Below, one piece after another: positions 33,058 through 45,000 of a DNA stretch of 64,000 bases. The notes under the pieces are model-generated. The model ran no database searches. It had not been told where the DNA came from and saw only the letters and a list, made by a program, of their open reading frames with translations. Position 1 is the first letter of the stretch. Every line of letters starts with the position of its first letter. The stretch spans positions 2,693,001 through 2,757,000 of the forward strand of contig JAYJMM010000004.1 in the NCBI GenBank assembly GCA_037349105.1, written 5' to 3'. This DNA comes from Limnomonas spitsbergensis. Taxonomy: Eukaryota > Chlorophyta > Chlorophyceae > Chlamydomonadales. A program made the translations under genes and the position numbers.

Positions 33058-36000
33058 TCATTTCTTGCGTGACTGATAGTCTGGCGCCAGCACGATTATC
33101 TGGTCTCCCTCTTGAAACCTGTGGCAAGCTGATGCCTCTGGTGCCATGACAATGCAACCGTTCGCAGTGACATACCCGAAAGCAGTCTGCTGCAATCGAC
33201 GGGCAGCCTCATTCACTTCAGCAAAGGTGGCTGTTTCACCTGACAAAGCAAGTAGGCCAGATGCAAGCAGGGTGAGCTGGCGAGGAAACAGTCAGCAACG
33301 CGCACGTTACATGCATCCTCGCGTATACAAGGACCGTATTTTCAAACAAATATTACATGAACCAGGATGTTTCCCGAGGACCACACAAGAAGTGAGACAG
33401 ACCCGACACAGCCTTCCTTCCCATTCGCTGACCCAGCCGTGACAAAGTATGCCCAGACCAAGAGCTGGCTCTGACCCTGGCAGTTGCAGCATTGCCAGCC
33501 ACACAAGCAGCACCCTTTAACACCCAGTCAGGCCGCACCTGCTGCAATGTTGAGAGCTGCCGGGTTGCGAAGGTAGAGTTCCACATCATCCCGAGTTGTG
33601 AGCAGGCGCCGAATCACTGCAGTCACATCGGGCTGCGCCGCAACCTGCAAAATAAAAATCACCGTGAAATCTTCTTCTTTTCATTTCATGTGAATTAAGG
33701 AAACAAAAGACATCTTATGGACATGTAGCAAAGTATTCATTAGGGCCATTGAACACTTTGCAGCAAAGAGCCCTTGTGAACTCTGAGCATGAGGCACGAG
33801 CGGGTAGCCAGCCGGAGCAGCCCCTGTCATGACAAGCACAGCTATCCGCATTCCGCAGGCATGTACCCGTACACTATGCAGAAATGGATGCTGCGGTCTC
33901 ATGTTACCATGTCCAGAGCCAGACTGACGCAAATTAGGACTGCAGATGGCATTCCATGGCACCGCGAAGGAGCCATGGGGGTATCCTGTCCAGAGGCAGG
34001 GCCTTGCAAAGGGCGTCTAACTCATATGGACATGCTCCGTGCCTGGGTGGATACCAGTGTTCATTTCCCGGCTATGAGGCCACCTTAAGCAGGCCGCCTT
34101 GCAGCCGTCAAAGACTCAATAGGGACCCTACTTAGTCCTGCCAAACTCGTGGCCAAAGCAGCATTACTTGCCACAAACGGGGCCTCTGGCCAGAGGCCGG
34201 GAGGTCGCGGACATGCAGCTGAGTCACAAAAAAAGAAGCCCTGGTCAATACCCGGGCCACCCACCTGCGCCAACAGGGCGGCACTGATGTCATCCGGCAT
34301 GAAGACCTCTGGGTTGGTGATACGAGGCGGGCCGCGCTTCACGTTCACAGGCCCTGCTGTAACGTTGTTGCTACCTCCAAACCAGGGCAGTCCATGAGAG
34401 CCGCCTTTGCTGCTGGAGCCCTGGCTGGGGCCTGGGGTAGGGGCAGCCTTCCCACCCAAGCTTGCACTGGGTCCGGTAGTCGGTGTGGCCTTGCTGCCAG
34501 GGCCGCCGCTGGGGCTTGCAGCAGGGACCGCCTTGCCGGCCCCAGATTCTGATTTTGCTTGCGGTGGCGGGACCATGGCAACAACATCGGGCGGCGCCGT
34601 GGAGTTGCTGGCCTGGGTCTTAACGATGGGCGCGGGAACGCTACTGCCGCCGCCGCCTCCGTAAAACCACGAAAGCGCACCTGCGCCCAGCTTACCCCCA
34701 GGACCGCTGTTAGGGCTGGAGGCAGGGGCGGGCCTGCCTGCGGCGGGCTCTGCACTTGCTTGGGGCAGAGGCATCGGTGCAGCGTAATCAGCCCCGGCGC
34801 TGGTGGCGCTGGCCTGGCTTTGCTTCAAAAGCTCGACCACTTTCGTGCTGTCAGCAACCTGGGCTGAGACCTGACCAGAAACAGCATGGGCAGTGCCCCA
34901 GATCGCCGACCACTCCTTATTCCGCCAATCCCTAGCGACCTCGTCGAGATTCACCCGAGTCGATTTCTTCTCAGCCCGCCAATTGTCTAGCCTCTCCTTT
35001 TCCAAACGCTCCTTGTCCTGCCTCTCCTTATCCAAACGCTCCTTGTCTGGCTTATCCTTGTCTACCCGCTCTTTCTCCGGCTTATCTTTCTCTGATACCG
35101 CAGCTGCTGGCTTTGCAACCTTTTCCACCTCAACACGCTCCTTAAGCCGCTCCTTCTCCACCCGCTCCTTCTCCACCCGCTCCTTCTCAATCCGCCCTTT
35201 CTCCACGCGCTCTTTCTCCTGCCGCTCCTTCTCCATGCGCTCCTTCTCCATGCGTTCTTTGTCCATCCGGTCTCTCTCCAAACGATCCCTCTCCACCCGT
35301 TCCCTGTCCAGTCGCTCTTTCTCAGTCCATTCCCTCTCTAACCGTTCTTTGTCGTAGGCCTCCCTCTCCAGCCTTTCCTTCTCCTCCAGGACTGCAGTCG
35401 GCTGCTCGGAGAGATTGCTGGCCTCCAGGACACGGCTGCCTGAGAAGTATTGCTGCAGCACCTGTGGGGGGATGGGAAATTAACCCACGATGACACCATA
35501 GGATAGTCTCGAGATAGTCTCATTATCTCGTACCCTTTCCCTTGAAGAACGGCTTACAGCATCAAGTCACAAGGAATGCATTCATCAGCCGTATCATTCA
35601 AAATGTGAGTACCGTAATCAATCGAATTAAAACTCTATCCAATAAAAAATCTGAAATGCACCATCATGGTCAGCACTAAGCATATGACTTGCAAGTTGAG
35701 CCAGCCATTCTAGGACAGTGTGCGCCCGGCTGCGAGGCAATCATATATCATTTCCAACTCAGCATCCAGAGCAACCATCCCACCCCACACCCCCCACACA
35801 CACCTGTCGCGATGCAGATCTGTACACCTTTGCGACAATGTGCGGGGCAGTGAGCCTGCCACAGGCCACCACCGCGCTCTGCACCTGCATCGCCAAAAAA
35901 CAAACAACAGCAAGTTAGTCATGTGCAACCTCCATCCAGTCTGCTGGAAAGCACCCAGCGACCCAGGCCACTGCTAGGAAGGGAGCACCCAGCCACCCAG

Positions 36001-39000
36001 GCCACTGCTAGGAAGGGAGCACCCAGCCACCCAGGCCACTGCTAGGAAGGGAGCACATTGCTACATTCATATTTCCTCCACCTTGCATCTCTCGCCGCCC
36101 TCCCCCAATCCTTGCCTGGAGCATTGAGGAGAGGATGATGGCATCTGCATCCAGCTGCGGCCCAACCTCGCCAAGCAGCCCCGTCAGAACAACCGTGTCA
36201 GCAGTCTTGATTCCAGCTTCCTGCACGGCAGACAGGGTATGAACCAGGGTTGTAGTTGCCTTGAAGTCTAAAAACTAAACTCAAAGATAAAACTCTCGCA
36301 GTGGAGACTGGCAAAACACGCAAAGTATCTCTGACGGCCCCCCCTGGTGCCAAGGCTGCAGTAGCCATACAGGCTTGTGTCATGAGCCATGCCACAGCGA
36401 GATTTAAGTGCCATGCTAGCAAACCAACCGCCAGTCCTGATCGGCCTATCTCCCCTGACGCTCGTCTAGGCCATGTCCTCCCAAGTCCAAGTCACCTTTA
36501 CTCCCACTCCCCTCACCTGGAGCGTCTTGAGGCTGGTCGGGCTCTCCGACTGCACGTAGCTGAACTTGCAGCTGCCCAAGCGGGTGGGGGGGCTGGGCTC
36601 CTCGGGGATATGCTTCAGGATGAAGGTGATGTGGCTGTGCTCTGGGGTGGTTTCAGCAAAGCACTGGATCATATCCTGTGCCAGGGGACAGCAGCAGGGT
36701 AGGGGGAGAGGATGGGGATGGACGGCAAGGCGATCAAGGTAGGGTGGAAGGAGAGGAATAGAGGGTACAACGGGGGAAACAGAAAGGCATACGATCTGAT
36801 GAGCTGGCCCCTTGGCCTTCAAGGGGCGACAACGGAGAACATACAACAAGTCGTCGCCATTCTAGGTCCATGCTTGATAGCAGTAACACAAAGGAAGGAG
36901 GGATCCCTTTCATGCTTTTCTCAGAGTGACGAAGATCAGGAAGTGACACCTAATGGGTCGGGTCTCTTATACACAGGGCTGGATGTGAGCTCTGTTTTCC
37001 ACTGCCTCATACATATGCGTATGTTGCAGCAGAGTCTCAATCAGCTTGATATTTTGTTCATCCCACGACTAAGTTCAATTACAATATACCTAGTACTACA
37101 TTCCGGCCGTAAATGTTATTTTCCAAGGCTCTATCTGTGCCTGAATCAAGAGGCTTGCTGGCACAGTCAATCCCCGGTCTAAGTTAACAACATTAGCGCT
37201 TCACAGCCCCACCTGCAGGCGCGAGCGCTTCCAACCTGCCACAATGACCTTCCGGGGTGCGATGGTGTAGCTGCTGGGCTTCGCCAGACGCTGCGCCGCA
37301 GCCTGGCTCGCGGCCCTGAAGCACGAAACACAAGGGTCGATCAGGCTCTCAATATCCAGCCAACGCCACCTGTGCAGCTGTAGCACTCTGCTTACAACGA
37401 CGAATGTAGATTAGAGTATCGCAGAGTAAATAGCCCCACTTCGATCAGTACTGTCAGTGTCTCCTCAACATACCCACAAGGTACAATACACTGTCCATTA
37501 TATATATGTACTTCACTGTACATCTATATAGCCTTAGAATAGAATCAGTAGCATTCAGGGACGCTAAAGCAGCACACAGAAGAACCCAGCATCGAGAGAT
37601 AGACACTACTGTATCCCTATCCCAGTGTTGTCTGATCCCGCTCAAGCAACATCCAGTATGCTGAGCCTTACGTGAACAGCTGCTGCGTTCCTGGTCTGGA
37701 GCGAGGGACTTGGATGTAGGACAGAACCACCAGCTTGTCTCCCTCTGTCATGATTTGGCTGTCCAGAGGGCTCAGGTAGATCTACATTGGCACCGACAAA
37801 CATTATGTGATGCTGCCAAACATTGTGTGATATTGTCGCGGGGCAAACAGGTTCAGCAGGCAGGCTCAGCTGAACTTCCGGGGAACGTTAGGCCAGAAGC
37901 CCCCACACCAGCAGAGTAAAAACACACATGACATAGTTAGGGCGAGTCACACAGCCGAGGCAACAAAATGACGGGAAAATCATAGGCGAGCATGTCATAG
38001 CAATGACAGGCACAACCCTGTTAATCCCTTGTGCTTGCCTGCTCCCCGCGAATGAACCCCATCACCACACAGTCGAGGAAGCTGCGGCGGACCTCCTGGA
38101 AGCTCCTGCCGGGTCCTTCGGATGGCAGCGGGATGACCCTTAGCTTTGCACTCGAGGGGCCTTGCTGAAGGATTTTCATCCACACCCTCAGCATGCCGGG
38201 CTGAACGCTTGCATGGCAAGTAAACCTGTGCACAAGGTGCACACCGCGGAGACCTTTCAGATGTAGACAACGCGATAATTATAAATACACTCCCCTATGC
38301 CAGCCCCACGTCTCACAATGCCGTATCGCACCGGCCAACCACATTGTTGCCCAGCGCCATCAGTGTTTCTTTTAGCGTGCTTCAGCTGCCATTCAGCTAT
38401 ATCACGGCCTATGGCCGTGGGCAGCAAATCCTGCTGCTCAAGCCACCGGCCATATATCGATCAGGATTTGGTCCCAATTTGCCCAGTGGTGGCTGCCCAG
38501 CGGCGCCCTACAGGTGGTCTGGTGCCCACTAAAAGAAATACTGAGCGCAATCCCCTAGGCGGCACCCCTGGCGCACTCCCACACCCCAACCTCCCTTAAG
38601 AAGGTTCCGACATACCTGCACATTCTCACCACTCTCACACGTTCACGCCACCTCTGCACAGTATAACATCACGAAGCTCTCAGTACCAGAGATACCCTCC
38701 CTCCCCCTCTGCCGCCACTATCCCCGCCCTTGCCTCACCCGTCCATGAAGCTGTCAGTACCAGAGACACCCCCCTTCCCCTTCTGCCGCAACTATCCCCC
38801 CCCTCGCCTCACCCGTCCATGAAGTTGCGGTCGGGCATGCTGAGCATGTTGAGCACCTGCTGGGAGGAGCCTGCGCTCGAATACTTGCGCGGCCCCAGAG
38901 CGTGCTGTATGCTCCAACGCGTAGGCAAAGCCGCCCCCGCAGCATCAGCACTCCCCAGCGCCCCGCTGGCCGCATCCGTCAAGCTCTTCAGGTAGTTGAT

Positions 39001-42000
39001 CTCGGCCTTCACGCTGGAAGCCACCTGGAACACCACGTTCTGACAGCGGGTACTCCCTGCAAGCCAGGATGGGCAAGAGGGGGGAGGGGCTAGGGGCTAG
39101 GGGCGGAACCCTGGGTCCGTGGATTATTTTTGGCACACGGTATGGTTATTAAGTAAGCAAGTAACAGGACAATCTGGCAGCGCCTGTTCCCTTCCAGCCA
39201 GGCGGGCAAGAGGGGGCAGATTGTGCTTGTAGGACGAGCGAATTGCAAGCTGGCGGAGTATCCAACAGACGGATGGTCGCATATGCCGGCCGCCGTCGCC
39301 GCCGTCATTGTGGTGACGAACTTGTATGATATCAGCCTGACTGCCTTCTTATAGATTTAAACCATCAGGGGCCTTTTAATTCACTTAAATCATCTACACA
39401 ACCAGAAAACGCGCTTAGGACCTTGGGCCACTGGTCAAAGGTGGACATCCAGCTGGTCCACTGGATGACATCTCTAACATCACTACAGGAAGCGACAATC
39501 ACAAGATGCATCTGGCACCTAGGCCATGTTGGCCTGGGCTGCTTGTCTCGCACACAAAGCTGCCCGGAATCATGCAGCACCTCGCCGCTCCCCGAAAAAG
39601 CATAATCGTTTCAACCATCAATTCTAAGGACCGAACCTGTGCTGCCCGGAGTCCCGAAGTTCTCCACCCCTTACCAGTAATGCCCAGGGCCATTGCCGTC
39701 GCGGCCTTGGAGGCCTCAGCCGCCTGCCACGAAGACATGTTCTCGGGATGCTGCACAGCAACACAGACGCAGCATCCATTATAATTCATGTAATTATGTC
39801 ACGTCTGAGGCCTGCATCAAAACAATGGCCTGCATCCAAACAATGGCTGCATCCAAACATTGGCCTGCATCCAAACAATGGCCTGCATCCAAACAATGGC
39901 CTGCATCCAAACAATGGCTGCATCCAAACATTGGCCTGCATCCAAACATTGGCCAGCATCCAAACAATGGCTGCATCCAAACAATGGCCTGCATCCAAAC
40001 AATGGCCTGCATCCAAACAATGGCCTGCATCCAAACAATGGCTGCATCCAAACAATGGCCTGCATCCAAACAATGGCCTGCATCCAAACAATGGCCTGCA
40101 TCCAAACAATGGCCTGCATCCAAACAATGGCCTGCATCCAAACAATGGCCTGCATCCAAACAATGGCCTGCATCCAAACATTGGCCTGCATCCAAACAAT
40201 GGCCTGCATCCAAACAATGGCCTGCATCCAAACAATGGCCTGCATCCAAACAATGGCTGCATCCAAACAATGGCCTGCATCCAAACAATGGCTGCATCCA
40301 AACATTGGCCTGCATCCAAACAATGGCCTGCATCCAAACAATGGCCTGCATCCAAACAATGGCCTGCATCCAAACAATGGCTGCATCCAAACAATGGCCT
40401 GCATCCAAACAATGGCCTGCATCCAAACAATGGCTGCATCCAAACAATGGCCTGCATCCAAACAATGGCTGCATCCAAACAATGGCCTGCATCCAAACAA
40501 TGGCTGCATCCAAACAATGGCTGCATCCAAACAATGGCTGCATCCAAACAATGGCCTGCATCCAAACAATGGCTGCATCCAAACAATGGCCTGCATCCAA
40601 ACAATGGCTGCATCCAAACAATGGCCTGCATCCAAACAATGGCTGCATCCAAACAATGGCCTGCATCCAAACAATGGCTGCATCCAAACAATGGCCTGCA
40701 TCCAAACAATGGCCTGCATCCAAACAATGGCCTGCATCCAAACAATGGCCTGCATCCAAACAATGGCCTGCATCCAAACAATGGCCTGCATCCAAACAAT
40801 GGCCTGCATCCAAACAATGGCTGCATCCAAACAATGGCCTGCATCCAAACATTGGCCTGCATCCAAACAATGGCCTGCATCCAAACATTGGCCTGCATCC
40901 AAACAATGGCCTGCATCCAAACAATGGCTGCATCCAAACAATGGCCTGCATCCAAACAATGGCCTGCATCCAAACAATGGCCTGCATCCAAACAATGGCT
41001 GCATCCAAACAATGGCCTGCATCCAAACATTGGCCTGCATCCAAACAATGGCCTGCATCCAAACAATGGCCTGCATCCAAACAATGGCTGCATCCAAACA
41101 ATGGCCTGCATCCAAACATTGGCCTGCATCCAAACAATGGCCTGCATCCAAACAATGGCCTGCATCCAAACAATGGCTGCATCCAAACAATGGCCTGCAT
41201 CCAAACAATGGCCTGCATCCAAACAATGGCCTGCATCCAAACAATGGCTGCATCCAAACAATGGCCTGCATCCAAACAATGGCCTGCATCCAAACAATGG
41301 CTGCATCCAAACAATGGCCTGCATCCAAACAATGGCTGCATCCAAACAATGGCTGCATCAGTGCAAGTATTGACACCTCCTCGCTGCCAGGCACCAGGAC
41401 TGAGTCTGTCCCAAATGTAACAAGGCAGCAATGCCTGTGTGCGATTGCATCTCTCCCTCAACACTCGTGGAAACCCCTGTTTCCCAAATGAATAATAGCA
41501 TTATTTTAATCACAGGATTCCAAGGGTGTTAATGGGGCAAAGGCTTCAAGGTGATTCAGACAGAATCCAGTCACGTCACGGCCCAAACCCGAGGGGGCCT
41601 AATGCAGCCCTCGCCCTGCTGCTTGGCCAGCGTCTGTCAAGATCAGTCAAGCTTTTCCCCCTAATTGCCCAATTAAAAAAGCAGCTGCCTAGCGGCCTTC
41701 CAAATGTGGTTTACTGCGTGCTAGCGTCACCAGCGGCACACCCACCAGGACAATTACAGTGTCTGCATACTTAGCGCCAACCATGTCCAGGTCCTTAGGG
41801 ATGACCGGGTTGCCCTGCCGCGTGTACAGCTCCAGATGGTCCTTGAGCCGCTCAGAGATTTCCTGCAGCAATTAGGCACAGCATTGCCCCCGGATCATGA
41901 GGCCCAAATCTGCTCTGCAGGCACACACATGATGGCACGCTCACGCCACGTCTTTCCCCACCGCCAGTCTTCCTTTTTCGGTTACTCAGCTACAAGTCAG

Positions 42001-45000
42001 CTACACTCCGGCCTCTGGCTGGGGGGCCTGTTGTGGTCAGCCATGCTGCTTGAGCCACCAGTCGTAGGCCGGTCCAGGATTCGTCCCAACCGGGCTTTTT
42101 GCGGCCGCGGGGCCGCCTGCATAAGGTGTGGACTTGTAGCCGGAAAAAGCAATCGACTGCCCACCACACACAAACACACACACACGCACAAACACACACA
42201 CACACACACACAGTCACACACAAACACACACCTCATCTATGGCGCCCTTGTCGTGCGTGGTGAGGATGACGACTGGCTTATGGAAGAATGGCTCCTCGCT
42301 GTACCGCTTACCCAGCGCCAGCTGCCTAAGTGGGGACACGCACAACCAGAGCAAGCTTTCAACAGTGCGGTCTCATGCTGACCTGGCTAACAGAGAGAGG
42401 CGACTCATGCCAAGGGAGCCAGATTGCCCCAAAGAGGCAAAACGTGTTAAGGGGAGCCCTAGCAGAGTTTGTAGATCCACGCGCAGAACAAGCTAGCCTT
42501 GACTGCTTCGTTCCTATCATGCGAAAGGACAGGAAGGAGGCAGCTCCATACTCAAGCTGCCCTCCCCATCCCTCACCTGAGCAGGGGTACTGCATCTGAG
42601 GACCAGTTGAGGATAAGGGTGTGCCCCTGTAGCCGTACGGGATAGTTGCCGACACGAATGAGCCTGGAAGCCATCCGCCAGGGAGCAGGGGGGGGGGGGC
42701 AGGCAGCAGGAAGGGGGCAGCTCAGACAGAGTTTCACACTATTTATTTAGTGTGTGGCAGATGGATGACGGAATAGGGGCATTTCAGACAGAGTTCCACG
42801 GTATTTATTTTTATGTGCGGCAGACCACCTTTGGGTGGGTACCTAAAATGCACCTCAGGACTGACGGGGACCAACCTGGAATGACCAATGGCCGGAGGAC
42901 AGAGTAAAAGCACTTGCTTCAACAGCCCCCACAGCTGTTGGCCATGACGTAGCTGAATTGTAGGTGAATCACCTTCAAATGATCAGTGGTGTCCCGCGGA
43001 ACCCAGGATTTCAAGCGGTAAACCACACCTTCTGCCAGGTCTGATGGCGGAGGAGTAAATTTCAACCTAATTGATTGATCACCCGCTGAAGGTTTCCAGC
43101 AACCAGGTCAAGTGACTCTGGCTGTGCAGGGGAGCAGCTATAGGCCTGGCTGTCTTTATTCTGCTAGTGACAGAATAGGCTTGCAGGTAGAGGCCACATA
43201 CCAAGTAATGGGGGATATAAATGAAGTAATCCAGGATACGAAAATAAACAATCAGAAGTCATTTAAGTACTCATGAAGAGTTCAGGAGACATTTGAGAAA
43301 TCCAGCTTCTCCTTTTCCTGTCCTCAACATTTGTAAGGTACCTGAATGGTTAATTTCAAAGGTTCCATGCGTTTTTAGCAGACATTGGGTGTCAGACCAA
43401 GCAGGGGGTGTGAAGTGACACCATAATGAACATTCTCAAGCCATGTTTGCCCTGGTCGCGCCACCCTGGCTGGCCTCACCTAAAGCTCCTCTTGACTTCA
43501 TCACTGACGATTCCAAGGAAGACGGCAAACGTGAAGAGTCCTGCAAGTGCATGTTAGCCGGCAATGGAGATATGGAAACAGGATTGTGCGTGGGGCCAGC
43601 GAGGAGCATGTGGACGGCACTTCCAGGTCCATGTGGACACCAGAGCATGACGTCCCATGCGCCTCATTTAGCACACGAGGAATGAGCTAGATGAGAGCCT
43701 GCCACATTGCCAGCGCGCACTGAGGTTCCTGGGATTCGTCTATGGATAGTGACTAGACCCTAAACCCTAAACCCTATATGAGTAGATAGGAAGGACACAA
43801 AACTTAAAAGGGTACGGAAACACATCATGGAAGCCAAGAAAGAAAGTCAAATACGTTGCAGGCATGGGAACGAAACGAAAGCCAAGAATAAGCAAGGCAT
43901 TACCCTGGTTCAGGCATTACCTGCAAAGTAGGCCCCATTGATGACCAGGAACGCCCGCAGGCTGATCTCAGAAACCATGTTGGCACCCGGCTGCCGGTTC
44001 ACAATGGAGTGCATCTTGAGCAGGGCCTGCGACAAGTATTGAATCAGGAGCAAAGTGTCACGGGCTGTGGGTCCAGCGTATCAGAACTGAATGCCATTTA
44101 AGCAAGTGTGCATGAACAGGAATGCAAAACCCACGATTGCTTCTTACAAAACGTGTATTTACACAAAAACTTCCAGCGCATGCCTCAAACACCAGTGGCA
44201 GCAGCACATTCCCTCCCCCCATCAAATTGGACAGGTGCCGGCTCTCACTTGCGGCCAGCTGCACCCGGTGATGGATCGGTACATGGCAGCAAAGACGGCC
44301 ACGATGGGCAGCGCCGACACCAGGACCGACACGATCTGGAAGCCCACACTTGACCCTGCGAGCAGCAAGTGGGTCAGCATGTCACCTCAAACGAGCAAGT
44401 CCATGGCTCCAGAGATACAAAGTTGAAACCAGCAGCAAAGTGTATGTGTGCTTAGTCAATAGTCACCCACCCCACACACAATGGAAGTTTCTGTGTGTGT
44501 GGGGGGGGTGGATATGGCACACATACTGTCAGCCAAGTAATGTAATAAGCTCACAGCAAGAGTGACAACAGGCTTCCACAGGAACAGCTCCTCAGTGCCC
44601 CTAGGTCCCACTCACGGTTCCAGTTGACAAACACGCTGGACAGACGCTCCAGTATCACCTCCGAGCAGGTCCTTGTTATGTCCTTGGCCACCAGGACTAT
44701 CCACGCCTGCTTGTCCGGGGTGAAGATGCTGACCTGATTCCTAGAGCTGGAAAGCAGGGACATGCTGAAGGAGAACCTGAGGCAGCAGAATAGGATGTTC
44801 GCACTCTCAGCCAGAAAGTCAGAAAGTCAGGTGCTCCATGTGATATGTCAGTCCGTCAGTCAAACAGTCAGTCAGACAGTCCGTCCGTCAGTCAGACAGG
44901 TGCATCATGTGCAACACAAATTTAAGCACAGATAACTCGACGAGTGCAAGATACATGAGCTAGAAATCTGTAGGACACAAGACGGCACCTGGCAAAACGT

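Noticed and set aside
33239..33280. Acceptor before CTCACCCTGCTTGCATC as start of the last channel exon
   Set aside because: It would break phase with exon 19; the TTTGTCAG acceptor at 33240 keeps phase and gives NIAAGETATF.
34893..35357. Ser/Arg/Phe-rich plus-strand frame of 154 codons
   Set aside because: Exact antisense of the Lys/Glu/Arg helix in exon 18 of the channel gene.
39786..41491. Six open frames of 500-570 codons
   Set aside because: They are all readings of one stop-free 17/18-bp tandem repeat inside a channel-gene intron; none has a flanking domain or a plausible start.
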